Assembly (NCBI GenBank): GCA_025174535.1
Contig: JALBUN010000010.1
Location: 1,860,001 to 1,924,000, forward strand
Origin: Cantharellus purpuraceus
Taxonomy: Eukaryota > Basidiomycota > Agaricomycetes > Cantharellales > Hydnaceae
DNA length: 64,000 nt
Direction: 5' to 3'
Shown: piece after piece, positions 21,656-33,972 of the stretch
Layout: every line of letters starts with the position of its first letter
Position numbering within the stretch: the stretch's first letter is position 1
Notes under the pieces: generated by a model
Databases searched by the model: none
What the model saw: only the letters and a program-made list of their open reading frames with translations
What the model was told of the DNA's origin: nothing
Made by a program: the position numbers and the translations under genes

Positions 21656-23105
21656 TCAGCATGTAGTCTCCCCGTTGGGGCAGTTACTATAATCCTCTTG
21701 GTCAGCGGTATCTAGCCGGGACGCCAGCGTGACTTACGGGATCAAAGTCTCAGTTGCACCGGGGTCAGATGCGAGACTCGGGAACGGAGAGTCGCAAGCT
21801 TGCTCAACGTCAGCGAAGGTTTTGGTGGCAGGAAACCTGATCAAGGGCGAATATCATAAGTATAATCTCCCAACAAGATAGACGAATACTTACACGGCAT
21901 GTTTCCTGAGTGGGGGGGTGGCTTTCGGAATAACCTCGGAGCAGTCGATGAAGTTCTTTGTGTTCTGACCCACTACCGCAAGCTTGGCCATAGCTTGCTT
22001 GAATTTGGCCTCCATGTGGTCCTGCTGGTCGACGAAGCCTTGCCACGTGCATGCCGTCCTGGGGTCTATCGCATATGGTCTGTCAGACTAAATGGCAGTC
22101 CAGTGAGTTCCATACTTACCACGAGCGAGGAGGAAGTCGGACTGCAGACGCATTTCACCGACGTCCTTGCCCTGACTGAGGGGGAGAGGCGATAAAGCCT
22201 CACCTGAAGAGGAGCAGGTCAGCATTCAAGTATATACCCTGGAGGGGAAGAAACATGCCAGTGTTGTTGGGGGTTCCAGGGAAACCCGTGCCCTTGAGGA
22301 GAACTTCGAGGAAGACCTGGGTGTCGAAGGTGAAGGGGGTCGAGTCGAACGGAACTTGTTCGATGGTGGGGTCGATGTGATCTGAACGAGCGATGGTGTG
22401 GGATGCCAACAAAGCAATCAACTCGTCCGGGGTGAATCCTCCACCGTCTGCCATGCGGGCGAAGATCTTGTCAAGGGAATCTTGTGGCTCAGGAATGAGC
22501 CCGTCGGGAGCGGGGGCGGTAGCGTTGGGACGCCCGGCCAAGAATTCAAGACGGGGTGCACCCGGGCAGTTGGTGATGGCGACGGCAGCACCGAACTGGA
22601 TGAGGTCACCTGCCGTGATAGTGTTGTGCTTCTGGAGAAAGGGGGTCAGAGCTTCAACGCTGTCGCTGATACCGAGGTTGGCGTGGAAGTTGGGCTCGAC
22701 GTCGGGGAAGATGAGCATGGACCCATCAGCACCGCCTCCGGCGGGTTTTCCCTGGGCTTTGAGGGACTGAGAGAACGCGATGGCGTCGTCTGTAAGTAAA
22801 GCAGCTCAGCCGGTGAGAACATTGTGGCCTGGTGTCGGGTGGGACTCACGGAAGCTCAGACGCAGAACTTCATGTACGTCCTCACCACACTGGTTGTCAA
22901 AGCTATTCTACGATCAGCGAAAGTTCACGATGATCTACAAGACTGCTTACAGGTTGGCCTGGAGGTCGTCGCGAAGAGCGAAGAAGTCGCAGCACGCAGT
23001 ATTGGTCGCAACATTTCCATCTGGGCAAGTCACGCGCTTGAAGTTAGCGGCCTGGACTGCCGTGACAAAAAGACCGGTGAATGCAAGGAGAGAATTGAGG
23101 CCCAT
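21656..23105 (-). CDS. mnp1: Manganese peroxidase 1 (class II fungal peroxidase)
   Basis: Secreted haem peroxidase that oxidises Mn(II) to Mn(III), which as a diffusible chelate attacks lignin phenols. Seven exons and six short introns, the same plan as the two paralogues. Start MGLNSLLAF at 23105, a signal peptide up to about residue 20, then FKR just before the mature start VTCPDG. Visible catalytic residues: GEDVHEV (both Mn-ligand Glu), distal Arg and His in RLSFHD (the His codon is split by intron 2), proximal His in ASHTIARSD and the third Mn ligand Asp six residues later. The site that carries the exposed Trp in lignin and versatile peroxidases is Ala (ELVALLASH). Ends [11 protein letters not shown], so a short-type MnP without a long tail. 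TATA-like box at 23173-23179, about 70 bp upstream. No lesion seen. It is the most diverged of the three at the N-terminus. Confidence 0.93.
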
Positions 23106-23172
23106 GTCGATCACTTCAGACCAAGTTGTTCTAGCCTGGTGAGCTGAGTGATTGCCTTGTCCTACTGCCCGT

Positions 23173-23179
23173 ATTTATA
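23173..23179 (-). promoter_or_regulatory. TATA box of MnP1
   Basis: TATAAAT on the minus strand about 70 bp before the ATG. The same box at the same distance is found before MnP2 (28646-28652) and a TATAAAG before MnP3 (35188). Confidence 0.7.
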
Positions 23180-26100
23180 TGTTTTTTGACACAGGTTATG
23201 ATGCTGTTCAGGTCACGACGGACATGAAGTACAGTTGAGACATCCCATAGCCCTCTTGGCACATCCACCAACTCTGCCTCCATGGTTGCGATATCTCGGA
23301 CATGGCGGCTGTCCAATTGGGACACCAATGTAGACGGGTAGATGTTAACTGATGGCGGGTCCGAATCAGCGGCTTCCAATCAATCGTTCAGGAATTTTTT
23401 ACTGACTGCGGGTTCGTGGAAGGCCCTTGCTTCACGGAACCCGAACAACGGTCTCTCAGGCAAACAACGGGTGAAACGAAGATTGATACCCCTGGGACAA
23501 TCTGCTCACGCGAGTGCCCCTTTCCATAGCAATCCGCATGAAGTACGCGCCTACCAGGAATATATTTATTTCTCCCTGGAGATGTAGTCCATCAGTACGA
23601 TCGGCACACCGGCACTGGCAAAAGCGGTCACTCAGCTCGTCACGCTGTAGGCGTTTCCATGCAATCCCCCGGCCACTCTGTACCGTAGTGCAGACATATA
23701 GACTACGGTGTATTCTTACAAGCGCAATTACGGTAAGCCTTTTGGACTGACATTGAGGTCGCGGGGAGTTCATGACTTTTCGGGAATGCATGTGTCTATT
23801 TCAGAGTAATGTGCGCGCGAAGGTGCGACGCGAGACGGGCTTGTACGGGGGGCGGTAGTGCAGAGGCATTGGCAATGGCGGACGCGGTAAATGTCGCGCC
23901 AGCCGACCAGCACAGCAGCGCGACGCCGCCTGTCTTTCCATCGGCAGAAATTGGGTGAAGCTGTTCGCGTTGTATGAACGTATCGACAAATCTAGCGATT
24001 TCCAAGCCATGTTGTTTCATAAAATCTATTCTTCCGCATCCGTGTCAGAGACCAGGGCGGCCATGGCGGCCGTAGAGAATGGAGCGGAATCTTTATATTC
24101 ACGACGAATAATGAAAACAAACTGGATGCCTTTTGCCCGAGATATGGAGGTCACTTTTTGGAATATAGCTACAGAGCAGGTCAGATGATTGCCACCGGGG
24201 AGCAGGTGCCCGGAAAGACGAACGGGCAGCAAACACAACGCATGCACAGCAAAAACCATGCTGTACACACCGCCCGAAGCAGGTGGACTACTGTCAGTGC
24301 CGTTGTTGTCGACGACGATGGTAGAGGACATGAGGAGAGGTGGAGAGTCTGAATGACTAGATGGAAGTCGAGACGCAAACACAGTTGGCGAATTCGGGTG
24401 CCGAAGTCAATGGGCGCTCCTTTAATTTGCTGCTTTTTTTTTTCTGCAGCAAATGAAAGGTATGCTACAGGTTACTCTCATATCTTAATTAAAGAGACCT
24501 TAACGGGAGTGGATAACCGTCGGGTAATTGGCGTGTCCAATTTGCTACTTTCTTTTTTTTTTTTTTTGCAGCAAATGTAAGGGTATCCTATCGGTGCCGT
24601 ACTAGGTGATTGCGAAATGGATCCAAACCCATCGCAGCGTTGCTGGAAGCAATGGATATATGTCCAAGAAGAAAGGCTACTAGCTCGATACCTTTGTTGG
24701 TGACTGATGGCTGGAATGAGTGGGTGAGCATGGTCAACGAGTAACGGCTACGGCTGACTCGCAGGAGCGGACTTTCAAGCTGAATATCATCCCAGAACAC
24801 AACACCGGCCAGAGTGTTTAGGGGTCCTGCGTGCAGCTCCTGTCCTAATATAGCTAAGATTAGGCGCCTATGCCGTTGTGCCTGTTCGTACTGATTGACT
24901 GATAGCCCTTCTGCCTTCTTAACGTAGTACCCCTGTTTTGGGTACGACTGACCAGTAGGTGTTATGTTGTTTCGCGCTACCGTTGCAGTGGTTGAGGAGC
25001 ATGTGGTGGCTCGAGAGTCATAGTCTAGACGCATCAATGCGGTGTGATGCGACATTGTGGATCAACCTGCATACAACATTCACCAAAGAGTGCATGGTCG
25101 AGTGCATGATCGATTGAGGTTCATCACTTTGTAGGATGTTCTTGTCGAGTCATACTGGTCTCACTGCCACCAACAAGCAGCTGGGATGCGTTCAGGATCC
25201 TGGGACCATGGTTCGCAATGGAGCACTTGGCAGTGTGTGAGCGCGAGTAAAGTTTCCGCATTTGGATGTCAGTGATGGCAGAAAAGATGTATACCTGGAC
25301 ATGTTTCCAACAGTGCGCTTCATTCACTCATCGCCTCCGCCTTACAGAATACCGTGGCCGATATTCTATGAGATGGGCAGCTGTCATCGCAATGCTACAA
25401 TGCCGGGATGGACCGGGCCTATCGGGTCTACTCTTTACATCACTTGCTACGGTTCTGCCATCTCCAATGAGTTCATCGGGAGGCGATGCTTCCCTGGAGA
25501 TACTAGATCGTGAAACAGGAGTTCAACACATTTCCCTATCTTTCCCATGGTCTCCTGAATGCTTACCATATCTATGGGTTTGGGCTGACCACGCAGTCTT
25601 TGTGCAACAGACGGCAGTTGGAGGTTAGTGAGGAGTGATCTCGTGTCCTAGTTTCGAAGACATTGATATGATGGGTGTCCGCGACCTGTTGTTGATGGAT
25701 ATGATGCATCAGTTCTGGATGCGACGGTTGATCTGTTGCCTAATGTTCGAACAGGATGTCGATAGGGCCTTCGGATAGGAGCTGAAGTTGTGGTATTCAC
25801 TGGGAGCGTTCTGGAATCATGAGATTCGTGGAAGACCGAAAGCCCTAATCTCCATATCAAAGTGACAGTGAGGACAAGAGAGGGATGTCCACCTCGGAAA
25901 CTCTCGGGTACAGAATTTGTTCTAACTAATTTTCTGTGAACCTGGAAAGCAACTTACTTTGAGAATAGGCATTTCTGATGTGTAGACCATATGCCACGTC
26001 TCTAGTACACCTTACTGGGCTGGTGTTATTAGACGCTATTTGTGGGCTGGTGTTATTAGACGCTATTTGTCGCACTATTGTGCCTCGATACGCACAGCAC

Positions 26101-26272
26101 TGAGGAAAGTATAAATGGGGGCATGTCGGGGACGTATCGTATTTCCTCTCTTTCCCTCCAGTACAAGTCGTGTCTTCAAGTTCGCGTCGTTGAATTCGGG
26201 GACGTTATGCACTAACTAGCTGCGCTGTTTGTCGAGTGACGTTGCCCTTTTCTCCTACACACGCGGGCGACA
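23180..26272. other. Intergenic region upstream of MnP1, first copy of a duplicated block
   Basis: No gene supported. Parts recur in the same order between MnP2 and the peptidase gene: about 23380-23570 with 28840-29430, about 24930-25150 with 29450-29660, and about 25260-26200 with 29810-30640 (shared GGATGTCCACCTCGGAAACT). 23590-24900 is private to this copy and holds two poly-T hairpins (24425-24454 and 24540-24576). A TATAAAT at about 26110 matches the peptidase promoter of the other copy. Confidence 0.6.
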
Positions 26273-26820
26273 ATGGTGTTGGGACTGTTGTAGGAGTGCG
26301 TTGCTGGATACATGACGGTCCACAGGTGTCCATGTTTGGAGTGCTGCGTCGCTACTGGATTGAATAGTACACGCGAGGTTATAAAGGATATTTTCTTATT
26401 TCCCATTCCTCAGTCTTCGTTCCCCGAGATTGAGGTTCGTACCACATTCGCATTCCTTTTTTCTCAGAGATTAATCTAACTCCTTTTGGTAGTTTTATAA
26501 CTCTAGTTTTCCTCCGTTATTACTGCGTAACAGGGACCCGTAGTCTTACCATCACTACCTCCAGTGTATTGCTTTACATCTTAAACCTAAGTCATGTCTA
26601 CAAATCCAAGTGGGCTGCAAATGACTGTAAGCGCCGTTGCTTGTTGTTTTTTAACTATTTTGCGAGTTCCATATACTCCAGGTATCGCCGCCTTCTAACT
26701 TGCGCCGCCGTGCGCACAGCCAGAACTCACCAGTCCAGCCGCAATGCTCCACTCACGGCAAACGAAGCTTGGGCCCAGGATGGTAACACACTAGTTCAAC
26801 GAATTACAGTCGTCTATGCC
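26273..26820 (+). pseudogene. Truncated relic of dipeptidyl-peptidase V 5' end
   Basis: Degenerate copy of the start of the peptidase gene at 30729. The aligned start ATG (26273) runs into TAG at codon 7. The intron-1/exon-2 junction survives at about 26700-26800 (CAGAACTCACCAGTCCA against CAGGACTCACAAGTCCA). After that the sequence passes straight into the 3' flank of MnP2. Its presence marks the breakpoint of the tandem duplication. Not expected to make protein. Confidence 0.65.
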
Positions 26821-27130
26821 TTCTTGGACTCGTGCTTGAACTTTTGGTCTTCAGCTATCTGTGTTAGCTTCGGAAGCTGTCTCTCAGCTCGTTTCTCCTA
26901 AAGCTAGGTGTGCTGGCCAGTACATACAGGGTCAACTTTGGTTTGGTCTGCAGCTTGCTCACACTGATGGATGACAATCATCACTGCCAAGTTATTTCAC
27001 CCAAATATATAATGATCTTTTACAGTCCACAGACACCCAACGAAGGCCACTACAGCGGGAAAGGAAATGCATAATTGAAAAAGACGTTATGCGAAACGCA
27101 TAAATACCAGGCGACCAGCAATCTTCGCAT

Positions 27131-28583
27131 TCAGCAAGTCGTCTCCCCGTTGGGGCAGGTACTGCAATGCTACTGGTCAGTTGTATCCCTAGCTGGGACG
27201 CCAGCGTGACTTACGGGATGAAAGTTTGACTTGCACCGGGGTCGGATGCGAGACTCGGGAATGGAGAGTTGCAAACTTGCTCAATGTCGGCGAAGGTCTT
27301 GGTGGCAGGGAACCTGATCAAGGGAAGATATCATAAGATCATTTCACAACAAGATGGACGAATACTTACACAGCATCTTTCCTCACTGGGGGAGTGGCGG
27401 CCGGAATGACATCGGAGCAGTCCACGAACTTGGATGTGTCCTGGCCGACTACCGCAAGCTTAGCCATGGCTTGCTTGAATTTGGCCACCATGTGGTCCTG
27501 CTTGTTGATGAAGCTTTGCCATGTGCATGCCGTCCTGGAGTCTATCACATGGTACATCAGACTAAATGGTAGCTCAGTAAGTATTCATACTTACCACGAG
27601 CGATGAGGAAGTCGGACTGAAGACGCATTTCACCGACATCCAGGTCTAGACCGAGGGGGAGAGGAGATAAAGCCTCACCTGGAATACAGTGTATCAGCAT
27701 TGAAGTAGATACCCTACAGGGGAAGAAACATACCAATGTTGTTGGCAATTCCGGGGAAACCTGTGCCCTTGAGGAGAACTTCGAGGAAGACCTGGGTGTC
27801 AAAGGTGAAGGGGGTTGAATCGAATGGGACTTTTTCTTTGGTGGGGTCGACGTGGTCCGAACGAGCGATGGTGTGGGATGCCAACAAAGCAACAAGCTCG
27901 TCTGGGGAGAATCCCCCACCGTCGGCCATGCGGGCAAAAATCTTGTCAAGGGAGTCTTGGGGCTCAGGGACGAGCCCATCGGGAGCGGGGGCGGTAGCGT
28001 TGGGACGTCCGGCCAAGAATTCAAGGCGGGGTGCACCCGGGCAGTTGGTGATGGCGACGGCAGCAGCGAACTGGATGAGGTCACCTGCCGTGATGTTGTT
28101 GTGCTTCTGAAGGAAGGGAGTAAGAGCTTCGACACTATCGCTGATACCAAGGTTGGCGTGAAAGTTGGGCTCGACGTTGGGGAAGATGAGCATGGACCCA
28201 TCAGCACCTCCTCCGGCGGGCTTTCCCTGGGCTTTGAGGGAATTGGAGAACGCGATGGCGTCATCTGCGAGTAGAACAGGTCAGCCGATGAGAACATTGT
28301 GGCCCGGTGTCGGGTGGGACTCACGGAAGCTCAGACGCAGAACTTCATGCACATCCTCGCCACACTGGCCTTCGAACCTAGTATCATCATATTAGACCTC
28401 GATCTTGAGAGTCTGAGAGGATGCTCACAAATTCTTCTGCAGGTCATCACGAAGAGGGATGAAGGCGCAGCAAGCAGCATTGCTCGTGACGCCGCCGCCG
28501 GGGCAAGTGACTCGCCGAACATTCGCAGCCTGGACAGCCGTGACAGAAAGACCGATGAATGTAACGAGAGATTTGAAGCCCAT
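27131..28583 (-). CDS. mnp2: Manganese peroxidase 2
   Basis: 374-residue precursor from seven exons: 28583-28429, 28377-28325, 28264-27734, 27678-27595, 27541-27370, 27313-27215 and 27161-27131, lengths 155/53/531/84/172/99/31, identical to MnP3. Signal [11 protein letters not shown]..., propeptide end VRR before VTCPGG. Mn site Glu59, Glu63 and Asp206, distal Arg66/His70, proximal His200 (precursor numbers), Ala at the surface-Trp position. Ends [11 protein letters not shown]. An extracellular Mn(II)-oxidising lignin-modifying enzyme by family. The non-coding flanks match those of MnP1, so the two arose by tandem block duplication. No lesion seen. Confidence 0.94.
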
Positions 28584-28645
28584 GTCGATGCTGCGGATTA
28601 AGTTGCTCCTAGGTAGTTGAGTAATTGCCTCATCCTGTCGCCCGT

Positions 28646-28652
28646 ATTTATA
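28646..28652 (-). promoter_or_regulatory. TATA box of MnP2
   Basis: TATAAAT on the minus strand, about 65-70 bp before the ATG at 28583, in the same CCCGTATTTATAT context as MnP1. Confidence 0.7.
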
Positions 28653-30728
28653 TTTCCCTGGTCTACAGTTCATGTCACACCAGATATAAGGTACAGTAGA
28701 ACAATCAATAGCCAAGTTGGATGATCAGCTTTCTTGTATCTCGGGCAGGGCAGCTGTAAAGTGGAACACCGATTTGAATGGGATAGGATGTGGCTGAAAC
28801 CCTGGCAGATCAGTGACTTTCTACCGTTCAGAAACGGTTTCCAGGCTGTTGGTTCGTGAAGGGCCCTTCACTTCACGGAACAGGACCCTGACAATCCCCC
28901 CGTATGCCTGGATGCCGTCCGGGCACGGATAAAGATCCCGGAGGCTCTTACGTCTCAGGTCATCCAGGTAGATTTTGTCCCAAATAGCCTGTTATCCAGA
29001 TCAGCGTGTCCGGAAATTTCTACTGTGGTCTGGAGTAGATGTTTTGTGGTATTGGAACTACTGCTTGGCAGTTTGAGCTAGTTGGCTTGGTACAACTTTT
29101 TATTTATTTATTTATTTGGTTGTGCAGGGTATGAACATACATGTTCTAGACGCCTGAGCAAGGAATCCACGCAAGAAGTTGATTTTGTGGAGTGTGAGGG
29201 AAAACCTGCAGGCCTAGATATTGAGAAGCCGCAGCTGCAATCAGGGCAGAAAATGGCAGAATCGATATTGTTTTGGCCTCCAGCATATGAGTTCAGTGTC
29301 GGGAACCGGTCTCTTAAACACGCGACGAGTGAAACGAACATTGTTTGATACCCCTTCGACACTCAATCCGCTCGCGCGAGGGCTACTGATCACAGGAATC
29401 TATTTTTAAGCGCACGCCCACCAGTATAATCCATTCCGCCTGCCTGGCGTCGTACCCCTACTTTGGGTGCGACTGACCAGCGGGTGTAGTGCATTTGTTT
29501 TCGCGCTACCGTTGTGGTGGTTAAAGAGCATATGGCTGGCGGAGAGTCAGGACCTAGGGTAGTCGGCGCATCAATGAGAGCTGAAGCGACATTGTGGATC
29601 ACCCTGCATACAACATTGACCAAGGAATGCATGGTCGATTGAGACTCATCACTTTGCTGCAAGTTTTTGTATTGGCCTCCCTCTGCGAACAGCACGCTGC
29701 TGGGATCCGTTCAGGATCCTGGGACCATGATTCACAGGTTGAACATTGAACAGTCGACTGTGTGTGTGTGCGTGAGTAGGTTTAAAAATACCCCTTATTT
29801 TTAGATGTTAGTGATGGCAGAAAACTACTTATGCGTCTACTTGGCTTCAACTACGTGCCTCCTTCATTCATCGCCTTCACTTTCGAAAGTCATCGTGCTC
29901 AATTTTGAATGTGAACGGTTGTCGCCACGATGCCACAATGTTGGTTGGCTCACGCATGTCGGGTCTGCTTTGTACATCACTTGCTACCGTTCTGCCGTCT
30001 CCCGTGAGTTCACCGGGAGGCAATACTTTCCCTGGAGATTCTGGGTAGTGGATCAGGAGTTCAGCGCATACGGCCCTCTCTTTCCCATGGTTCCCCGAGT
30101 GATTACCGTGGATTTGGGCTGATTTTGCGCAACTGATGACATTTCGGCTGATAGAACTCGGTTTGACCCTGTGTTCTGGCTCCAATATTATTTAGATGAC
30201 GGGTGTCCGTGGCCTGTCGTTGCTGGCGTTAGTCCTCGATGCAAGGGGTGTTTACAATATGGCGGCAAGGCCGTCGGGTCCGGAGTTGTGGCCACTGTGA
30301 GCGTTTGGAATCATGAGAGACACAGAAAACTGGAAGCGTGATATACATATTGCAGCGGTAAGGACAAGAGAAGGATGTCCACCTCGGAAACTCTCGGGTA
30401 CAGAACTTTGGTTCAAGCGATTCCCTGTAGATACACTCTCAGAACAGGCACATCGGGCAGGCAGACCGCATGCCTGGTCCCTAACACATCTTAGCCGGAC
30501 AGCTGCTATTAGTAGAGGAGTGGCGCCTTGATGCATCACAGCGCCCGTGCGAGTATAAAGGGAATAGTTTTGGGTACTTGAACCCTTTCTTGCTCTTCCT
30601 TCTCCTCCAGTACAGGTGGTGACCTTCAGTTCGTGTCGTCACGTGATGAATTAACAACGGCATGCGGGAATATCCCACGCCCTGCGTGTGTCGTCTCTTT
30701 CGTTTATAGACTCGGGCAACGAGCAATC
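28653..30728. other. Divergent intergenic region between MnP2 and the peptidase gene
   Basis: About 2.1 kb without a supported gene. Second copy of the block found at 23.2-26.2 kb. A TATAAAG at 30554-30560 lies about 170 bp before the peptidase ATG. Contains a short TTTA run (29099-29117). Confidence 0.6.
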
Positions 30729-33700
30729 ATGAGGTTAAGTCCCGTGGTCTTGTCGTCGCTGTTCCCAGTTGCCGCTTTTGCGTCTCAGGCTCCATTTATC
30801 ATGTCTACGACGCATATCTCGAAGGACCCGTTTGCGTTCAAGGAAGGCGCTGATATATTATCGCCCAAGACTCTCCTTGAGCTCGCCAGACCAGGTGGGG
30901 CCGTGGCGAACGATGCAGGTGACCTTGCGTTTGTGCCTGTCAGCAAGCATTCTTTCCAGGATAAGGAGTGGGTTTCATAAACCTTGATATCCGTCAGCTT
31001 TTGACTTGTTCAACCTTGTCCACACCCAGGACTCACAAGTCCATCTACATTGCGCCGCTCAAGGAGAACACTGCATCGGCCCAGTTTCCCTCTATCAAAG
31101 ATGGTGACACATTTTGGCTTGATTCGCGTACTCTGGGACACGTCGTCACCGCCAAGGAGGGTAAACGACAGGAACTTTATGCTGTATCGCTTAAGTACGA
31201 GGGTCAATCTATTTCTCTTGCATCAGATGCCTCTACCCTCGTCGGCACCTTCCCCACATCTGGATTGGCCAATTTCAAATACTCTCCTGCTAATGGCACG
31301 CTGGTGTTCTCTGCGTATGTCTGGCCTGACACGAATCGTGCGTAGATTCCTTTTTCCAAGGTGCATTTTTCGTGTTTTTGTTTATCTCACTTGTACAGTC
31401 ACAACGGTTGAGGAGCAAGATGCTGCGTTCGACGGTCGCGGCACGACGGCGCTTGTCTATGATCAGCTCTACGTACGCCACTGGGATATGTGGACAGGAC
31501 CAAAGAGGTCTACTCTGTTCACCGTCGGTCTCAAGAAAGGAGGCGACGACAAATGGGTACTGCAGGACAAGTATATTGCTCCCTTGAAAGGGACTGGTCA
31601 TGTAAGGGGAAAGGTTATCTAGTAATCGTGTCATTGCTTATGAAGCGCATACAGGACACTCCTGTTGAACCCTTCGGCGGCGCAGAGAATTATGACGTGT
31701 CTGCTACTCACATTGTTTATACGACAAAAGACCCCGTCCTCAACCCAGCGCTGCATACACGTCAGAATGTAAGCATGGCTTTAATGTCGTATACGTTCTA
31801 GACTGATACTTTGCAAGATATACATTGTTCCATTGCAAGGCGGCGAGGCCCCACGGGAGTTGACCAGTGGGAAACAGGGAGCGACAGCTAATCCTGTGTT
31901 TGACAAACATGGCACCAAGGTAGCGTGGACTGAGATGGATGAGGATGGATACGAGGCCGACAGGTGCGTCGTGCACAAGCCTGCGTAGAGTTCTTGCAAT
32001 GACATCTCTGTAGGGCGAAGATTGTGGTGTACGACCTTGTAAAGGATGTGAGGTTTACTTTGACTCCAGAGTGGGACCGCTCTGCTGGCCAGCTCACGGT
32101 AAGGGAAATATATAGCTACTATGACCCGAATGGTGTTGTTGATAACCCTTACTCCTGCAGTTTTCGCTCTCGGATGAGTCCGTAATTTTCACCGCCGCGG
32201 ACTTAGCACACGTTAAAGTGTTTAGCATCAAGATACCCCCCACCCCATCCATATCCGACGCACGACTTTCCAATCCACCGGTCCCGATCGCTCTCACGCA
32301 TACGCATGCTGCATCTACAGTACAGCCCCTTTCCGATGGACGTGTGCTCTTTACCCAATCGTCGCTTACCTCCCCCAATGAGGCGTTTGTCCTTTCAGGT
32401 CTTGATACCCCTTCAAAGCCTCTCAAAGTGGAACAAATCACACGGTTCTCGGAAACCGAGTTGCAAGGGAAAGATTTGGATGAAGGTGAACAATATTGGT
32501 TTGAAGGGATGGATGGGTTTACTGTGCAAGGCTGGATACTTAAACCGAAGGGTTTCAAGAGAGATGGTGGTGCTGCTTTGAAGAAGAAAAAATGGCCCGT
32601 AGCATTTTTGATTCATGGGGGGCCACAAGGCAAGTGGGAACTCGACTGAGAGAGGCGCTAGATTAACCTGTGGTCGTACACAGGAGCATGGGATGATGCC
32701 TGGTCTACTAGATGGAACCCAAATGGTCTGTGTTTGACCTCGAATCGTAGCGGCCTGTATTACTAACTGCTATCTAGTGTTTGCACAGCAGGGCTACTTT
32801 GTGGTCATGGTGAACCCTACAGGGTCTACCTCGTTTGGGCAAGGTCAGCCAATTGTCTCGACGATTTGATGATCCCATGGCACCTAACAACGAATCGCAC
32901 CTGGTTGTTTTCAGAGTTCACAGATAGGATCGCCGAACACTGGGGCGATAGGCCTTTCGGAGACCTCCAAAAGGGGTGGAAAGCGGCGCTTAAGTTGTAT
33001 CCCGAGGTTCGTCGCTAACTTCCTTGTGATTAACTCTCACAATCATTTGCCTCATGTGCATCTGTTGGTAATTAGATGGATGTTGACAGAGCGGTAGCAG
33101 CCGGAGCCAGCTGGGGAGGATACGCTATCAAGTGAGCATCCTCTCTTTTCTCTTCTCTTTGAGAGAGATCCTTGCGGTCCATGCGATTTGGTGGATGCTG
33201 AGAATACGTTTCCCACACGGATAGTTGGATACAAGGCCATCCTGAATTTGGTTTCAGTTTCAAGGCTCTTGTGTGTCATGATGGAGTGAGTCTCGTTGAC
33301 ATGGTCGTGTATTCTCGTCTGGCGAAAGCTCATCATTCTTGATATCCCTTCAGGTGTTTGATACCAGGAGCAATGCGTTCGGGACCGAGGAACTCTATTT
33401 CGTATATGATTCATCATTATTCGCGATGCACTCGTTCGCTAACGAACGTTGCTTAGGTCAATCATGACTTTGGCGGGTCACTTTGGTCGGAAAAGGGAAG
33501 CGCGCTAGCAGAAAAGTACAGTGGCATTCATCTTCGAGCCTCCACACAATTATATTAACGCGCATTAGATGGAATCCTTCCAACCATGTGAACAACTTCT
33601 CTACGCCCCAATTGATATTCCACGGATCGCGAGACTACAGGATCACAGAGAGTGAAGGTATCGGATGTTTCAATGCCCTACAACAGTACGTCAATCTTTA

Positions 33701-33972
33701 TGATCATGATCATAATCATGCTCCACCGTGTGGACACTGATGTCAAAACACTCCATTAGGCGTGGTGTCGAAAGCAGATTGGTCGTGTTCCCTGATGAGA
33801 ATCATTGGGTGAACAAACCCGAAAACAGGTGCGTTCGCAACCGCGTGGCGAACGCGGCTTGATCTCCGTATCCTTCCGACCTGATGTGCCGCTCTTACTG
33901 ATACTTCCTTTTAGCTTGAAATGGCACTATGAGCTGTTCCGCTGGTTTGCCAAACATACTGGCAGCGACTAG
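30729..33972 (+). CDS. Secreted dipeptidyl-peptidase V (S9C prolyl-oligopeptidase family)
   Basis: Serine exopeptidase that removes dipeptides from the N-terminus of peptides, extracellular in fungi. Many short introns; the start MRLSPVVLSSLF at 30729 gives a signal peptide (an in-frame upstream extension lacks one). The N-terminal half is the beta-propeller-like region (STLFTVGLKKGGDDKW..., GGEAPRELTSGKQG...). The C-terminal hydrolase domain has WPVAFLIHGGPQG (oxyanion loop), GASWGGYAINW (nucleophile Ser), FHGSRDYRI (Asp) and PDENHWV (His), then the usual C-terminal RWFAKH. All frames join cleanly through introns such as 30968-31029. Ends at 33972. Sits between MnP2 and MnP3, and a dead copy of its 5' end lies at 26.3 kb. 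May supply amino acids during growth on wood or trim secreted proteins; that role is inference. Confidence 0.92.

Noticed and set aside
24588..25055. 155-codon minus-strand frame upstream of MnP1
   Set aside because: The matching part in the second duplication unit (29.45-29.66 kb) does not keep the frame, so it is probably non-coding.
27557..28324. 255-codon open frame antisense-phase to MnP2
   Set aside because: Overlaps the longest MnP exon in another phase of the same strand; high GC and codon bias open it. The real product is the peroxidase.
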